64,000 nt of DNA from Asticcacaulis taihuensis (GTDB lineage Bacteria > Pseudomonadota > Alphaproteobacteria > Caulobacterales > Caulobacteraceae). Within the stretch, counting starts at the first letter, position 1. The number at the start of each line of letters is the position of its first letter. The translations under genes and the position numbers were made by a program. The notes under the pieces are model-generated. The model was not told the DNA's origin. It made no database searches and saw nothing but the letters and a program-made list of their open reading frames with translations. Shown here in pieces: positions 1 through 8,714 of this stretch. The DNA lies in NCBI RefSeq assembly GCF_900100255.1, contig NZ_FMTS01000003.1, forward strand, positions 186,001-250,000, read 5' to 3'.

Positions 1-264
1 AGCCGCAAGGTGCATGAGGTGGTGCAGCTCTATATTCACGACAAGGTGGCCTCGATGACCCAGCCGATCCGGGCGCTGAAAGGCTTCCAGCATTTCGATC
101 TGGAGCCGGGCCAGAACACGACGGTTGAATTTACCCTGACGGCCGCCGACCTCGCCTTTGTTCATCCCAACCTGAGAGCCTCGGCCGAAGCCGGCCGGTT
201 CGATGTCTGGATCGCGCCGTCTTCGACCGGCGGCACGCCGGCTTCGTTTGATTTGATAGCTTAA
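1..264 (+). CDS. C-terminal end of a GH3 beta-glucosidase (cut by window edge)
   Basis: Only the last 87 codons lie in the window; the frame is open from base 1, so the gene starts outside. The fragment is a fibronectin-III-like domain of the kind that closes GH3 beta-glucosidases and beta-xylosidases. The run HEVVQLYIHD is nearly the same as HEVAQLYIHD in the complete GH3 protein at 6445-8712, and by eye about 60% of positions match along the fragment. It is therefore a paralogue of that enzyme and probably belongs to the same polysaccharide locus. The catalytic domain is not visible, so substrate cannot be judged. Confidence 0.85.
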   Translation, partial: SRKVHEVVQLYIHDKVASMTQPIRALKGFQHFDLEPGQNTTVEFTLTAADLAFVHPNLRASAEAGRFDVWIAPSSTGGTPASFDLIA

Positions 265-280
265 TCAAGGAAAGGGTTTA

Positions 281-424
281 TCCACAGATTGCACAGATTA
301 ACACAGATTAAGAGGGCGCCTGCGCCGTTCGGACCAATCTTCAAAGGTATGTTTTCGTGTCCTCTCAGGTGAAGGCGCTGACGCGCTTAAACCTTAATCT
401 GTGCTAATCTGTGCAATCTGTGGA
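281..424. repeat. Dispersed inverted-repeat element, copy 1
   Basis: Two 32-bp arms (281-312 and 393-424) are reverse complements with one mismatch, enclosing 80 bp. Each arm is made of three units close to CACAGATTAA set at a 10-bp period, so the unit recurs once per helical turn. A second copy lies at 61200-61321. It fills the gap between the GH3 end and the halogenase-like gene and ends 27 bp before that gene's start codon. Function unknown; REP/BIME-like behaviour or a structured leader are both possible. Confidence 0.85.
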
Positions 425-451
425 TTCTCTTAAAATTCAGCACGGGGCCAC

Positions 452-1972
452 ATGACCAATCCTCCGATCAAAACCATCACCATTGTCGGCGGCGGCACAG
501 CCGGCTGGATGACGGCCGCCTTGCTCTCCAAGCTCCTGATGGGGCGTTACGATATCACTCTGATAGAATCCGAGGAGATCGGCACGATCGGCGTGGGGGA
601 GGCGACCATCCCGGCCATCAAGGTTTTCAACGAGATGCTGGAGGTCAATGAAGCCGAGTTCCTGAAGGCGACGCAGGGCACCTTCAAGCTGGGGATCGAA
701 TTTGTTGGCTGGCGTGATGGCCCGCACGACCCGGCCGACAGCTATATCCACGGCTTTGGCAAGATCGGCATAGACCGGCTGTGGCTGCATACGCACCAGT
801 TCTGGCTGAAGATGCGCGAAAAAGGCGCGGTCAAACATTTCGATCATTACGCCATCTGCTGCGCCGCCGCCCGCAAAGGGCGCTTCACGCCGCCCGATCC
901 ACGGCGCGGCCCGCCGGTCAGCGATCTCGATTACGCCTATCATTTCGACGCCTCGCTTTATGCCCGTTACCTGCGGACTTTAAGCGAAGGACGGGGCGTG
1001 AAACGGATCGAGGGGCGGATTACGCAAGTGAATCTGCGGCCGGAAGACGGCTTTATCGACACGCTTACCCTGCAAAACGGGCACTCGATCGGCGGCGATT
1101 TATTTATCGACTGTTCCGGTATGCGCGGCCTGCTGATCGGCGAGGCACTCGGTATCGACTATGAAGATTGGAACGAATGGCTGTTGTGCGATCGCGCCTA
1201 TGCCGTTCCCTCGGTCAATCCGGCCCAGATTACCCCTTACGTTACCTGCACGACGCGCGATGCCGGCTGGCAGTGGCGCATCCCCCTGCAACACCGCACC
1301 GGCAATGGCTATGTCCATTCGAGCGGCTATACCGATGATCAAACGGCGGTCGATACCCTGATGTCCACATTGGGCGGGCCCGCCCTGGCCGAGCCGCGCC
1401 TGGTGAAGTTCCGACCCGGCAAGCGGCATAAATCATGGGAAAAGAACTGCGTCGCCATCGGGCTTTCGGGCGGCTTCCTGGAGCCGCTGGAATCGACCAG
1501 CATCCACCTGATCCAGACCGGCATTTTGCGACTGTTGTCACTGTTTCCGGGGCAGGGTTTCAATGCCGCGGATATCAGCGAATACAACACCTATACCGAT
1601 GACGAATACCGCGACATCCGTGACTTCATCATTGCCCACTACAAGGTGACGAACCGCGAGGATACGCCGTTCTGGAAGTACCTCAAACATATGCCGGTGC
1701 CGGAGTCGCTCGCCCGCAAGCTCGACCTGTTCCGCTCGTCGGCGCGATTCTTCAAGCGTGGCGCGTTCGAACTGTTCCGCGAGGAAAGTTGGGTGCAGGT
1801 GCTGTTGGGGCAGGGGATGACTGCCGGCTACGACCCCAATGTCGACCTGCTGAGCGAGGCGGAAATGATCGGTTTCCTGCGCGATATCGAGGCAGTGATC
1901 GACGGCAATGTCAACGCCATGCCGACGCACGACGCCTATATCGCCCGCTATTGCCCGGCGCCGAAAGTGTAA
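452..1972 (+). CDS. FAD-dependent tryptophan halogenase family protein
   Basis: A 506-residue flavoprotein of the tryptophan 7-halogenase family. The N-terminus carries the dinucleotide-binding motif GGGTAGW, followed by GVGEAT; a lysine in GTFKLG (near residue 78) corresponds to the active-site lysine of flavin-dependent halogenases, and the signature WxWxIP is present at residues 273-278 (WQWRIP). In the family, FADH2 and oxygen turn a halide into hypohalous acid that is passed to the lysine. Members coded beside TBDRs and sugar hydrolases in Caulobacter- and Xanthomonas-like bacteria have no proven substrate, so the enzyme may not act on free tryptophan. A reductase partner is not adjacent. 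It is preceded by the inverted repeat at 281-424 and followed by a GC-rich hairpin. Confidence 0.85.
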   Translation: MTNPPIKTITIVGGGTAGWMTAALLSKLLMGRYDITLIESEEIGTIGVGEATIPAIKVFNEMLEVNEAEFLKATQGTFKLGIEFVGWRDGPHDPADSYIHGFGKIGIDRLWLHTHQFWLKMREKGAVKHFDHYAICCAAARKGRFTPPDPRRGPPVSDLDYAYHFDASLYARYLRTLSEGRGVKRIEGRITQVNLRPEDGFIDTLTLQNGHSIGGDLFIDCSGMRGLLIGEALGIDYEDWNEWLLCDRAYAVPSVNPAQITPYVTCTTRDAGWQWRIPLQHRTGNGYVHSSGYTDDQTAVDTLMSTLGGPALAEPRLVKFRPGKRHKSWEKNCVAIGLSGGFLEPLESTSIHLIQTGILRLLSLFPGQGFNAADISEYNTYTDDEYRDIRDFIIAHYKVTNREDTPFWKYLKHMPVPESLARKLDLFRSSARFFKRGAFELFREESWVQVLLGQGMTAGYDPNVDLLSEAEMIGFLRDIEAVIDGNVNAMPTHDAYIARYCPAPKV

Positions 1973-1979
1973 AAAAGAA

Positions 1980-2004
1980 CCCCGCCGGAACAGGAACGGC
2001 GGGG
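1980..2004. terminator. GC-rich hairpin after halogenase gene
   Basis: Perfect 8-bp stem CCCCGCCG/CGGCGGGG with a 9-nt loop, 7 bases after the stop codon. On the plus strand no T-run follows, so termination would be weak; the A-run at 1971-1976 would give a T-run only on the minus strand, where no gene ends. Confidence 0.5.
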
Positions 2005-2258
2005 CTTAGGGCGCATTCGCTGATAGGGCGGCAGCGTCTGCGTGTCTCTGGTTTGGTGTCCCGTTTTGTTACTCTGGCGCAACACTTGCGCGGTGTTTAG
2101 CCGGGATCTGTGGGCGGAACCGGATCGCAAAGGGTAGGGTGTCGGGAGTTGGCCTTGGTTACGCTTTTTATATTCCCTTTAAATTCAGCATATTGATCTG
2201 TTTGTTGAGCGTGACTTCAGGCGATTTTACGCCAAAATTTCGTGATCACAAGCGCCAA

Positions 2259-2305
2259 TGTAAGCGCTTGCATAATCGTTGACAAGCGAAATGTAAGCGT
2301 TTACG
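2259..2305. promoter_or_regulatory. Tandem LacI-type operators
   Basis: TGTAAGCGCTTGCA at 2259-2272 and TGTAAGCGTTTACG at 2292-2305 are near-palindromes with the central CG and flanking AAGCG/CGCTT pattern typical of LacI-family operators. Their centres are 33 bp apart, about three helical turns, which would place two dimers on the same face. A TTGACA (2279-2284) lies between them. They sit 85-130 bp before the LacI-type gene, so autoregulation is the simplest reading; the downstream TBDR may be controlled through the same promoter. Confidence 0.65.
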
Positions 2306-2388
2306 GAGTGGCGTTATACGAGATGCTGCCGCCTTCCTGCCGTGTTTTACCGTGCGGACGGGGAGGCGAAATAACCACCACAGGAGAG

Positions 2389-3411
2389 ATGATGCGGCGC
2401 GCCACGCTGAACGATGTTGCAAAGGAAGCAGACGTGTCGATCGCCTCGGCGTCGCGGGCCATCAACGGCCTCGACAACGTCGCCGAAGGGGTGCGGACGC
2501 GCGTGCTCGAAGCCGCCGCCAAGCTCAAATATATCCCGCATGGCGGCGCGCGCTCACTAGCCCTGGCCAGGACCAATACCATCGGCCTGCTGCTGCCGGA
2601 TATCTATGGCGAATTCTTCTCGGAAATCATTCGCGGCGTCGATGTGGCGGCGCGCGCCAGGGGGCTGCACCTGCTGGTGTCTGGCTCGCATGGCGATGTC
2701 AAGGAAGCCGTGGCGGCGATCCTGGCGATGTCCGGCCGTGTGGATGGCCTGCTAGTGATGTCGCCTTTTGTCGACTCGCAGGATCTCGGCGCCGTGTTCC
2801 CGGTCAGCCTGCCGCTGGTCACCATAGCCAGCCGAATCGGTCAGTCGGGCTACGGCGCCATTACGGTCGATAACTATGCCGGCGGTAAACTGGCGGTCGA
2901 GCACCTGCTGGCGCAGGGCTGCACACGGCTGGCCCATATCAGCGGGCCGGAAAGCAATTTCGAGGCGCAGGAGCGCAAGCGCGGCTTCGCGACAGCGGTG
3001 GCGACGGCCGGTTCAAAGATCGCACCTGTCACCATTCATGAAGGTGATTTCACCGAGGAGAGCGGTTTCCGCTGCGTGAAGGACATTCTGGCGGCGGCCG
3101 ATGGTGGCGCGCCCCTGCCGGACGGGATTTTTGTCGGCAACGACATGATGGCCTTAGGCGCCCTGTTCGCGCTCAAGGAAGGCGGCCTGTCGGTGCCGGA
3201 TGATATCGCCCTGGTCGGCTTCGATGACGTGCCGATCGCGCGCTTCGCCCAGCCAGCCCTGAGCACCCTGCGTGTCGGCGTTTACGAGCTGGGCCGGCGC
3301 GGCCTGGAACTGCTGGCCGACGCGCTGGCGAACCCGGACGCCGAACCGGCCGAGGGCATAGTGATTTCACCGGAACTGGTCATTCGGGAAAGCAGCAAAC
3401 GAACAGGCTGA
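2389..3411 (+). CDS. LacI-family transcriptional regulator
   Basis: A 340-residue LacI/GalR repressor. The helix-turn-helix begins at once (ATLNDVAKEADVSIASASRA, residues 4-23), followed by the hinge region and a periplasmic-binding-protein-like effector domain. Two in-frame ATGs (2389, 2392) follow AGGAG; the second has the better spacing, so the start may be three bases later. Two LacI-type operators lie upstream. The next gene is an Oar-like TBDR, then GH3 and GH43-like enzymes, so the effector is probably a sugar released by them. Effector identity cannot be read from sequence. Confidence 0.9.
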   Translation: MMRRATLNDVAKEADVSIASASRAINGLDNVAEGVRTRVLEAAAKLKYIPHGGARSLALARTNTIGLLLPDIYGEFFSEIIRGVDVAARARGLHLLVSGSHGDVKEAVAAILAMSGRVDGLLVMSPFVDSQDLGAVFPVSLPLVTIASRIGQSGYGAITVDNYAGGKLAVEHLLAQGCTRLAHISGPESNFEAQERKRGFATAVATAGSKIAPVTIHEGDFTEESGFRCVKDILAAADGGAPLPDGIFVGNDMMALGALFALKEGGLSVPDDIALVGFDDVPIARFAQPALSTLRVGVYELGRRGLELLADALANPDAEPAEGIVISPELVIRESSKRTG

Positions 3412-3423
3412 CCACCACACACG

Positions 3424-3458
3424 GGCTGAAACCTCAAGTCAAAGGCGGGGTTTCAGCC
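3424..3458 (+). terminator. Hairpin between lacI-type gene and TBDR
   Basis: Perfect 10-bp stem GGCTGAAACC/GGTTTCAGCC with a 15-nt loop, 12 bases after the regulator stop. No T-run follows. It could be a weak terminator, an mRNA end stabiliser, or leader structure for the TBDR that starts at 3499. Confidence 0.4.
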
Positions 3459-3498
3459 GGCACCAAGCACGACACACATATCTGTGGGAGGAACGATA

Positions 3499-6366
3499 AT
3501 GAAATCTACAACGAAATTCCGGCTGGTCCTGGGGGTGTCGATTCTGGCGCTCACCGCCACGCTTGGCGGCGCTGCCATGGCGGCGGATTTTTCCACGGTG
3601 CAGGGGCATGTGGCCTCGGCTCAGGCGGGCGATACCGTCACAGCCACCGACACCAATACCGGCGCTGTCACCACCGGCAACGTGCGCCCTGACGGCACCT
3701 ATGTCATCGTTGGCCTGCGCCCCGGTAATTACAAGATCGCTGTCGGCGCCACAGTTCAGGAAGTGACCCTGGCGGTGGGTGAAACCACCACGCTCGATCT
3801 CGATGCTGCCGCGGCCGCCGAACCGACCGCGACCATCACCGTCGTCGGCCGCCGCCGCAAGGAAGTGCGAACCTCGGAAGTGGCGACCAGCGTCTCGCAG
3901 ACCCAGATCAACAGCCTGCCGCAGAACGGCCGCAACTTCCTGAACTTCGCCGCCCTGGCCCCCGGCGTGGCGGTGACGCCCGACGCCGAAAACAAGCAGT
4001 TCCGCGCCGGCGCCACCTCGGCCAACCAGGTCAACGTTTTCATCGACGGCCAAAGCCAGAAGAACCAGGTGCTGCAGGGCGGCACGATGGGGCAGGATTC
4101 GTCGCGCGGCAATCCGTTCCCGCAACTGGCCATCCAGGAGTTCAAGGTCTCGACCCAGAACTTCAAGGCTGAATACGAACAGGCGGGCACGGCCATCATC
4201 TCGGCTGTCACCAAGACCGGCGGCAACGAGTTCCACGGCAGCGCTTTTGCGACCTACCAGTCCAAGGACATGATCGGCCAGCCCTACTATCAGCGCAGCC
4301 AGCCGAAAGGTGACTACCAGAACACTGAATACGGCGTCGATATCGGCGGGCCGATCATCAAGGATGTGCTGCACTTCTACGCGGCTTATGAGCACCGCAA
4401 GGACCAGCGTCCGACGGATGCCGTCAACATCACCCTGCCGGGCTTTGAATCGGAAAATGGCGTTTATGCCAAGAACTTCCAGGAAGATCTCTATTTCGGC
4501 AAGCTGACCTGGACGCCGAACGAAATGAACACGGTCGACGTCTCCTTCCAGGACCGCGAAGAAGACGATGTGCGCGGCTTTGATCAGTTCACCGCCTATT
4601 CGCACGGCAATACGCTCGATCAGTATGTTCGCCAGGGGCTGATTTCGTGGAAGTATCGTGAGGAAAATATCCTCAATGAAATGACATTGGAATACCAGAC
4701 CTATCACTGGCTCCAGACCCCTCTGACCGACGCGCCGGGCCAGACCATCATCAACAGCGCGACTGATTTCGGTGTACGGGCCACCATCGGCGGTGCCACC
4801 TACGCCCAGGAAAAGGGCCAGGACAACACTACTTTCCGTGACACCATGACCTTCACCGGTCTGGACTGGCATGGCCAGCATGTCATCAAGGCGGGCGTCA
4901 AGCTGGCGCTATATGAATACATTGCCACTGAGGCCGATCACTTCAATCCGGAGTTTTTCTACCCGGCCGATACCTATACCTATGGCGCATCGAACAATGT
5001 GCCCGTGCGCGCCATCATCGCCGATGGCAATCCGGTCGTCACGGGCAAGAACAACCAGTGGGGCCTGTTCATTCAGGACGACTGGACGGTTGATGATCAC
5101 CTGACGCTGAATCTCGGCGTGCGCTGGGATTATGAAACCAACATGCTGAACGACAAGTTCGTCACCGATCCGGGCGTGGCGGCGACCCTGCGCGGCTGGG
5201 CCAATTTCAAGGCGGCTGGTTTCGATCCGGAAGACTATATCAGCGACGGGCATAACCGTAAGCCGTTCGGAGGCGCTCTGGCGCCGCGCCTTGGCTTCTC
5301 CTATGACGTGCATGGCGATCGTGATCTGGTGATCTTCGGTGGTTACGGCCGCTACTACGACCGTACCATCTATGACGACGCCCAACTGGAAACGCGCCGC
5401 ACCCAGATTCATGTCGTGACGCTGAACATCAATCCGGAAGGCACCGTCGATACCAATCCGAATGACAACAACATCACCTGGGATCCCGCCTACTTCACGG
5501 ATAAAAACGCGCTGATCGCCGCCGCCAAGGCCACCGGCCAGAAGGGGGAAATTTTCGCCCTCAACAACAACACCAAAGTGCCCTATTCGGACCAGTTCAA
5601 TCTGGGGGTCCGCAAGCAGTTTGGTGATATCGCCACCAGCCTGACCCTGGCCGATATCGAGAGCAAGGATATGTTCAGCTTCGTGCTGGGCAATCGTAAT
5701 CCGGATGGCTCCTGGTGTACCTACGGACCGCAATATGCCTGCCAGCCCTGGGGCTATGGCCTGCCGGGCTACGGCAACTTCATTATCTCAACCAATGACC
5801 AGCAGGCCAAGTACCAGGCGCTCTACCTGACGATGGACAAACCCTATACCCGTGCCTCGCACTATGGCTACAGCGGCACCCTGACCCTGACCAATGCCAA
5901 GGCCACCGGCCATAACGACCGCTTCATCTTCGACTATGCCATGCCGCACGATTCCGGCTGGCACGGCGCCGAGGGCGTCGACAAGTGGCGCTTCGTCGGT
6001 ACCGGCATTGTTGACGGGCCGTGGGATACGCAGGTTTCGGCCTTCGTTACCCTGGCTTCGGGTGGCCCCTTCGATTACATCGATGCGACTGGACCGGCGG
6101 TGCGCATCATTCCGGGCGGCATCTATCCGAAGGACAAGATCGCCTATCAGAATGTCGATCTGCGCGTCTCCAAGGACTTCGACCTGCCAGGCGGCCAGAC
6201 CATCACGCTGGAAGGGCAGGTCTACAACCTGTTCGATTCCGTCAACCGCACCTATTCCGGCTGGAGCGGCGGCTTTAACGGTGGCTCTGGCGCGACCGGC
6301 GCGGGTGACAATAACACGGTCGGCTCCGCCCGATCCTATCAGGTCGGCCTGCGTTACAAGTGGTAA
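3499..6366 (+). CDS. TonB-dependent receptor, Oar-like, with N-terminal carboxypeptidase-regulatory domain
   Basis: A 955-residue outer-membrane receptor. A signal peptide (about residues 1-30, ending near AAMAAD) is followed by a carboxypeptidase-regulatory-like beta-sandwich (about 33-90; PDGTYVIVGLRPGNYKI), a plug domain (about 120-260; NGRNFLNFAALAPGV) and a long beta-barrel ending in an aromatic-rich strand (GLRYKW at the C-terminus). This architecture is typical of Oar-like and SusC-like TBDRs that take up oligosaccharides using TonB/ExbBD energy. ATG 3499 is chosen because GGAGG lies 7 bases upstream; an in-frame GTG at 3484 lacks one. It is framed by a LacI regulator and by exported hydrolases, separated from the latter by a terminator. 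Substrate is probably an oligosaccharide, by context only. Confidence 0.9.
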   Translation: MKSTTKFRLVLGVSILALTATLGGAAMAADFSTVQGHVASAQAGDTVTATDTNTGAVTTGNVRPDGTYVIVGLRPGNYKIAVGATVQEVTLAVGETTTLDLDAAAAAEPTATITVVGRRRKEVRTSEVATSVSQTQINSLPQNGRNFLNFAALAPGVAVTPDAENKQFRAGATSANQVNVFIDGQSQKNQVLQGGTMGQDSSRGNPFPQLAIQEFKVSTQNFKAEYEQAGTAIISAVTKTGGNEFHGSAFATYQSKDMIGQPYYQRSQPKGDYQNTEYGVDIGGPIIKDVLHFYAAYEHRKDQRPTDAVNITLPGFESENGVYAKNFQEDLYFGKLTWTPNEMNTVDVSFQDREEDDVRGFDQFTAYSHGNTLDQYVRQGLISWKYREENILNEMTLEYQTYHWLQTPLTDAPGQTIINSATDFGVRATIGGATYAQEKGQDNTTFRDTMTFTGLDWHGQHVIKAGVKLALYEYIATEADHFNPEFFYPADTYTYGASNNVPVRAIIADGNPVVTGKNNQWGLFIQDDWTVDDHLTLNLGVRWDYETNMLNDKFVTDPGVAATLRGWANFKAAGFDPEDYISDGHNRKPFGGALAPRLGFSYDVHGDRDLVIFGGYGRYYDRTIYDDAQLETRRTQIHVVTLNINPEGTVDTNPNDNNITWDPAYFTDKNALIAAAKATGQKGEIFALNNNTKVPYSDQFNLGVRKQFGDIATSLTLADIESKDMFSFVLGNRNPDGSWCTYGPQYACQPWGYGLPGYGNFIISTNDQQAKYQALYLTMDKPYTRASHYGYSGTLTLTNAKATGHNDRFIFDYAMPHDSGWHGAEGVDKWRFVGTGIVDGPWDTQVSAFVTLASGGPFDYIDATGPAVRIIPGGIYPKDKIAYQNVDLRVSKDFDLPGGQTITLEGQVYNLFDSVNRTYSGWSGGFNGGSGATGAGDNNTVGSARSYQVGLRYKW

Positions 6367-6393
6367 ACGCTTCCTGATGAGTGCGTAAACTGG

Positions 6394-6427
6394 AGAGGGG
6401 AGAGCCTTGGTTTTCCCCTCTTTTTTA
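6394..6427 (+). terminator. Rho-independent terminator after TBDR
   Basis: 8-bp stem AGAGGGGA/TCCCCTCT (6394-6401 with 6414-6421), 12-nt loop, then TTTTTATT. It ends the TBDR transcript 18 bases before the GH3 gene, so GH3 either depends on read-through or on a promoter inside the TBDR. Confidence 0.8.
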
Positions 6428-6444
6428 TTCTGAAAGCCTGAAAC

Positions 6445-8712
6445 ATGTCCCAGTCCCTTTCCCGGCGTGCCTTTTTCAAGGGCGCGGCCTCGACCTTCGC
6501 GGTGGCGGGCGCCGCATCGGCCTATTTGCCGGCGATCGCCGCGCCGAAGGATGCCTTTATCGAAGGGCTGATCGCCAGGATGTCGCTGGAGGAAAAGGCC
6601 GGACAACTCAGCCTTTACTCAGACTCCGTGCGCACCGAGGCGGCGTTTTTCAACCCGGCCATTGCCAGTCAGTCGAAGGACCAGGTGCTGGCCGATATCG
6701 CTGCCGGCAGAATCACTGGCCTGTTTAATGGCCGCGGCGTGGCGTTAAGCCGCGAATTGCAGAAGGTGGCGGTGGAAAAATCGCCGCACGGCATTCCGCT
6801 GATCTTCGCCGCCGACATCATCCACGGCATGACGACCATCTTCCCGATCCCCATGGCTGAAGCCGCCAGTTTCGATCCGGAACTCTCGCGCCGCACCAAC
6901 CGCGCGGCGGCGGTGGAAGCGACAGCCAATGCCATCCACTGGACCTTTTCCCCGGCGGTCGATGTGGTGCGCGACCAGCGCTGGGGCCGTTCGGCGGAAG
7001 CGGCGGGGGAAGATACCTGGCTGGCCTGCCGGTTCGCCGCCGCCCGCGTGCAGGGCTTCCAGGGGGCTGACCTCAAGGCGCCGGATTCAATGCTGGCCTG
7101 CCTGAAGCATTTCGCGGCCTATGGCGCAGTTGAAGCCGGCATGGATTACAACACGGTCGAGATCACCGAACCGACGCTGCGCCAGACGCACTTGCCGTCC
7201 TTTAAGGCGGGCATCGACGCCGGCGCCTTGACGGTGATGAGCGCCTTTAACGATATTGGCGGCGTGCCCTCGACGGGTAACCGCAAGCTGCTGACCGATA
7301 TTCTGCGGGGAGAGATGGGCTTCAAGGGCTTTGTCGTCTCTGACTTTACCTCGGAAGAGGAACTGATCGCCCACGGTTTCGCCGCCGATGGCCGTGACGC
7401 CGCGAAAAAGGCGATCCTGGCCGGATGCGATATGTCGATGCAGTCGGGTATCTACATGAAATATCTGCCGGATCTGGTGCGTTCAGGCGAGGTGCCGAAG
7501 ACCGTGCTGGATGAGGCCGTGCGCCGGGTGCTGCGCATCAAGAAGGCCATAGGTCTGTTCGATGATCCGTATAAATCGATGGACGCGGCACGCGAGCGCA
7601 GTGATATGCGCCGGCCGGAAACCATTGCCCTGGCGCGTGAAGCGGCACGTCGGGCCTGCGTGCTGTTGAAGAATGACAATGACGTGTTGCCGCTGAAAAA
7701 GTCCGGCCAGAAGGTGGCACTGATCGGTCCGCTGGCGTCGGACCAGAACCAGCTCAATGGCTATTGGGTCGTCTTCCCGGATACGAAAGACAGCGTGACA
7801 GTCGAGATGGCCATGCGCGGCGTGATCGGGGATAACCTGACCGTGGTGCGCGGTTGCGACATCGACGCACCGATCGCCGGCGGCATAGACGCGGCGGTCA
7901 AGGCGGCGAAAGCGGCCGATGTCGTGGTGCTGTGTATCGGCGAAGGGCAGGAAATGTCCGGCGAGGCGCAGTCACGCACCGAGATCACCGTACCGGATGC
8001 GCAAATGGCGCTGGCGGAAGCGGTGAAAGCGACCGGTAAGCCGGTGGTGGTTTTGCTCAGTCATGGCCGCGCCATCGCTTTGGAAGGGGCGGTGAGGGAC
8101 GCGGATGCCATTCTCTGTACCTGGTTCCTCGGTTCAGAAGCCGGCAATGGTATCGCTGACCTGTTGTTTGGCGATTACAGCCCGTCCGGCCGCCTTCCGT
8201 GCAGTTTTCCGCTGAAATCGGGGCAGGAACCCTTCTATTACAACCACCGCACCACCGGGCGGCCGCAAATCGGCGATGACGCCAGCTACCGCGCCCGCTG
8301 GAGGGATGCGCCCTTCGCGCCGCTCTATCCCTTTGGCCACGGACTAGGCTATGGTAAGGTTCATTATGGCGCCACACAACTGAGCGCGGAGACACTGCCA
8401 TGGTCCGGCAAGGTGACCGTCTCGGTTGAGTTGACCAATGCCGGCAGCCGTCCGCTGCATGAGGTGGCGCAGTTATATATTCATGATCGCGTGGCTTCCA
8501 TCACCCAGCCGGTACGATCGCTGAAGGGCATCCGGCACATCGATTTGAAAGCCGGTGAGACGCAGACCGTCAGTTTTGAACTGTCCCACGCCGATCTCGC
8601 CTTTGTCGGGCTTGACATGAAATGGCAGGCTGAACCCGGTGAGTTCAATATCTGGATTGCCCCGTCTTCTGCGGCCGGCATCCCGGCAAAACTGACACTT
8701 CTCAAGGCCTGA
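6445..8712 (+). CDS. GH3 beta-glucosidase / beta-xylosidase, Tat-exported
   Basis: A 755-residue glycoside hydrolase of family 3. It starts with a twin-arginine signal (SRRAFFKG, residues 6-13, hydrophobic run to about 34), pointing to export of the folded enzyme to the periplasm. The N-terminal (beta/alpha)8 domain carries KHFAAYG and the nucleophile region GFVVSDF with its aspartate; the alpha/beta sandwich domain follows (about 400-620), and an Fn3-like domain closes the protein (about 660-755; HEVAQLYIHD). Family members release terminal beta-linked glucose or xylose by a retaining mechanism. The ribosome site is weak (GAAAG). It is followed two bases later by the GH43-like gene, so the two are co-transcribed. 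A paralogue ends at base 264. Confidence 0.92.
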   Translation: MSQSLSRRAFFKGAASTFAVAGAASAYLPAIAAPKDAFIEGLIARMSLEEKAGQLSLYSDSVRTEAAFFNPAIASQSKDQVLADIAAGRITGLFNGRGVALSRELQKVAVEKSPHGIPLIFAADIIHGMTTIFPIPMAEAASFDPELSRRTNRAAAVEATANAIHWTFSPAVDVVRDQRWGRSAEAAGEDTWLACRFAAARVQGFQGADLKAPDSMLACLKHFAAYGAVEAGMDYNTVEITEPTLRQTHLPSFKAGIDAGALTVMSAFNDIGGVPSTGNRKLLTDILRGEMGFKGFVVSDFTSEEELIAHGFAADGRDAAKKAILAGCDMSMQSGIYMKYLPDLVRSGEVPKTVLDEAVRRVLRIKKAIGLFDDPYKSMDAARERSDMRRPETIALAREAARRACVLLKNDNDVLPLKKSGQKVALIGPLASDQNQLNGYWVVFPDTKDSVTVEMAMRGVIGDNLTVVRGCDIDAPIAGGIDAAVKAAKAADVVVLCIGEGQEMSGEAQSRTEITVPDAQMALAEAVKATGKPVVVLLSHGRAIALEGAVRDADAILCTWFLGSEAGNGIADLLFGDYSPSGRLPCSFPLKSGQEPFYYNHRTTGRPQIGDDASYRARWRDAPFAPLYPFGHGLGYGKVHYGATQLSAETLPWSGKVTVSVELTNAGSRPLHEVAQLYIHDRVASITQPVRSLKGIRHIDLKAGETQTVSFELSHADLAFVGLDMKWQAEPGEFNIWIAPSSAAGIPAKLTLLKA

Positions 8713-8714
8713 CC

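Larger units (their letters stand above)
1973..2388. other. Intergenic region, halogenase to lacI-type gene
   Basis: 416 bases without a credible gene. It holds a hairpin just after the halogenase stop (1980-2004), an AT-rich stretch around 2160-2250, two LacI-type palindromes (2259-2272, 2292-2305) and the ribosome binding site of the regulator (AGGAG at 2382-2386). An open frame runs back to 2242 but lacks a ribosome site and lies over the palindromes, so I treat it as leader. Confidence 0.6.

Noticed and set aside
281-424. CRISPR-like or tandem array reading of the CACAGATT repeats
   Set aside because: Units are only 10 bp, directly abutting and arranged as two inverted arms without spacers, and no cas genes are present.
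3439-4881. 480-codon minus-strand frame opposite the Oar-like TBDR
   Set aside because: Antisense shadow of a well-supported receptor.
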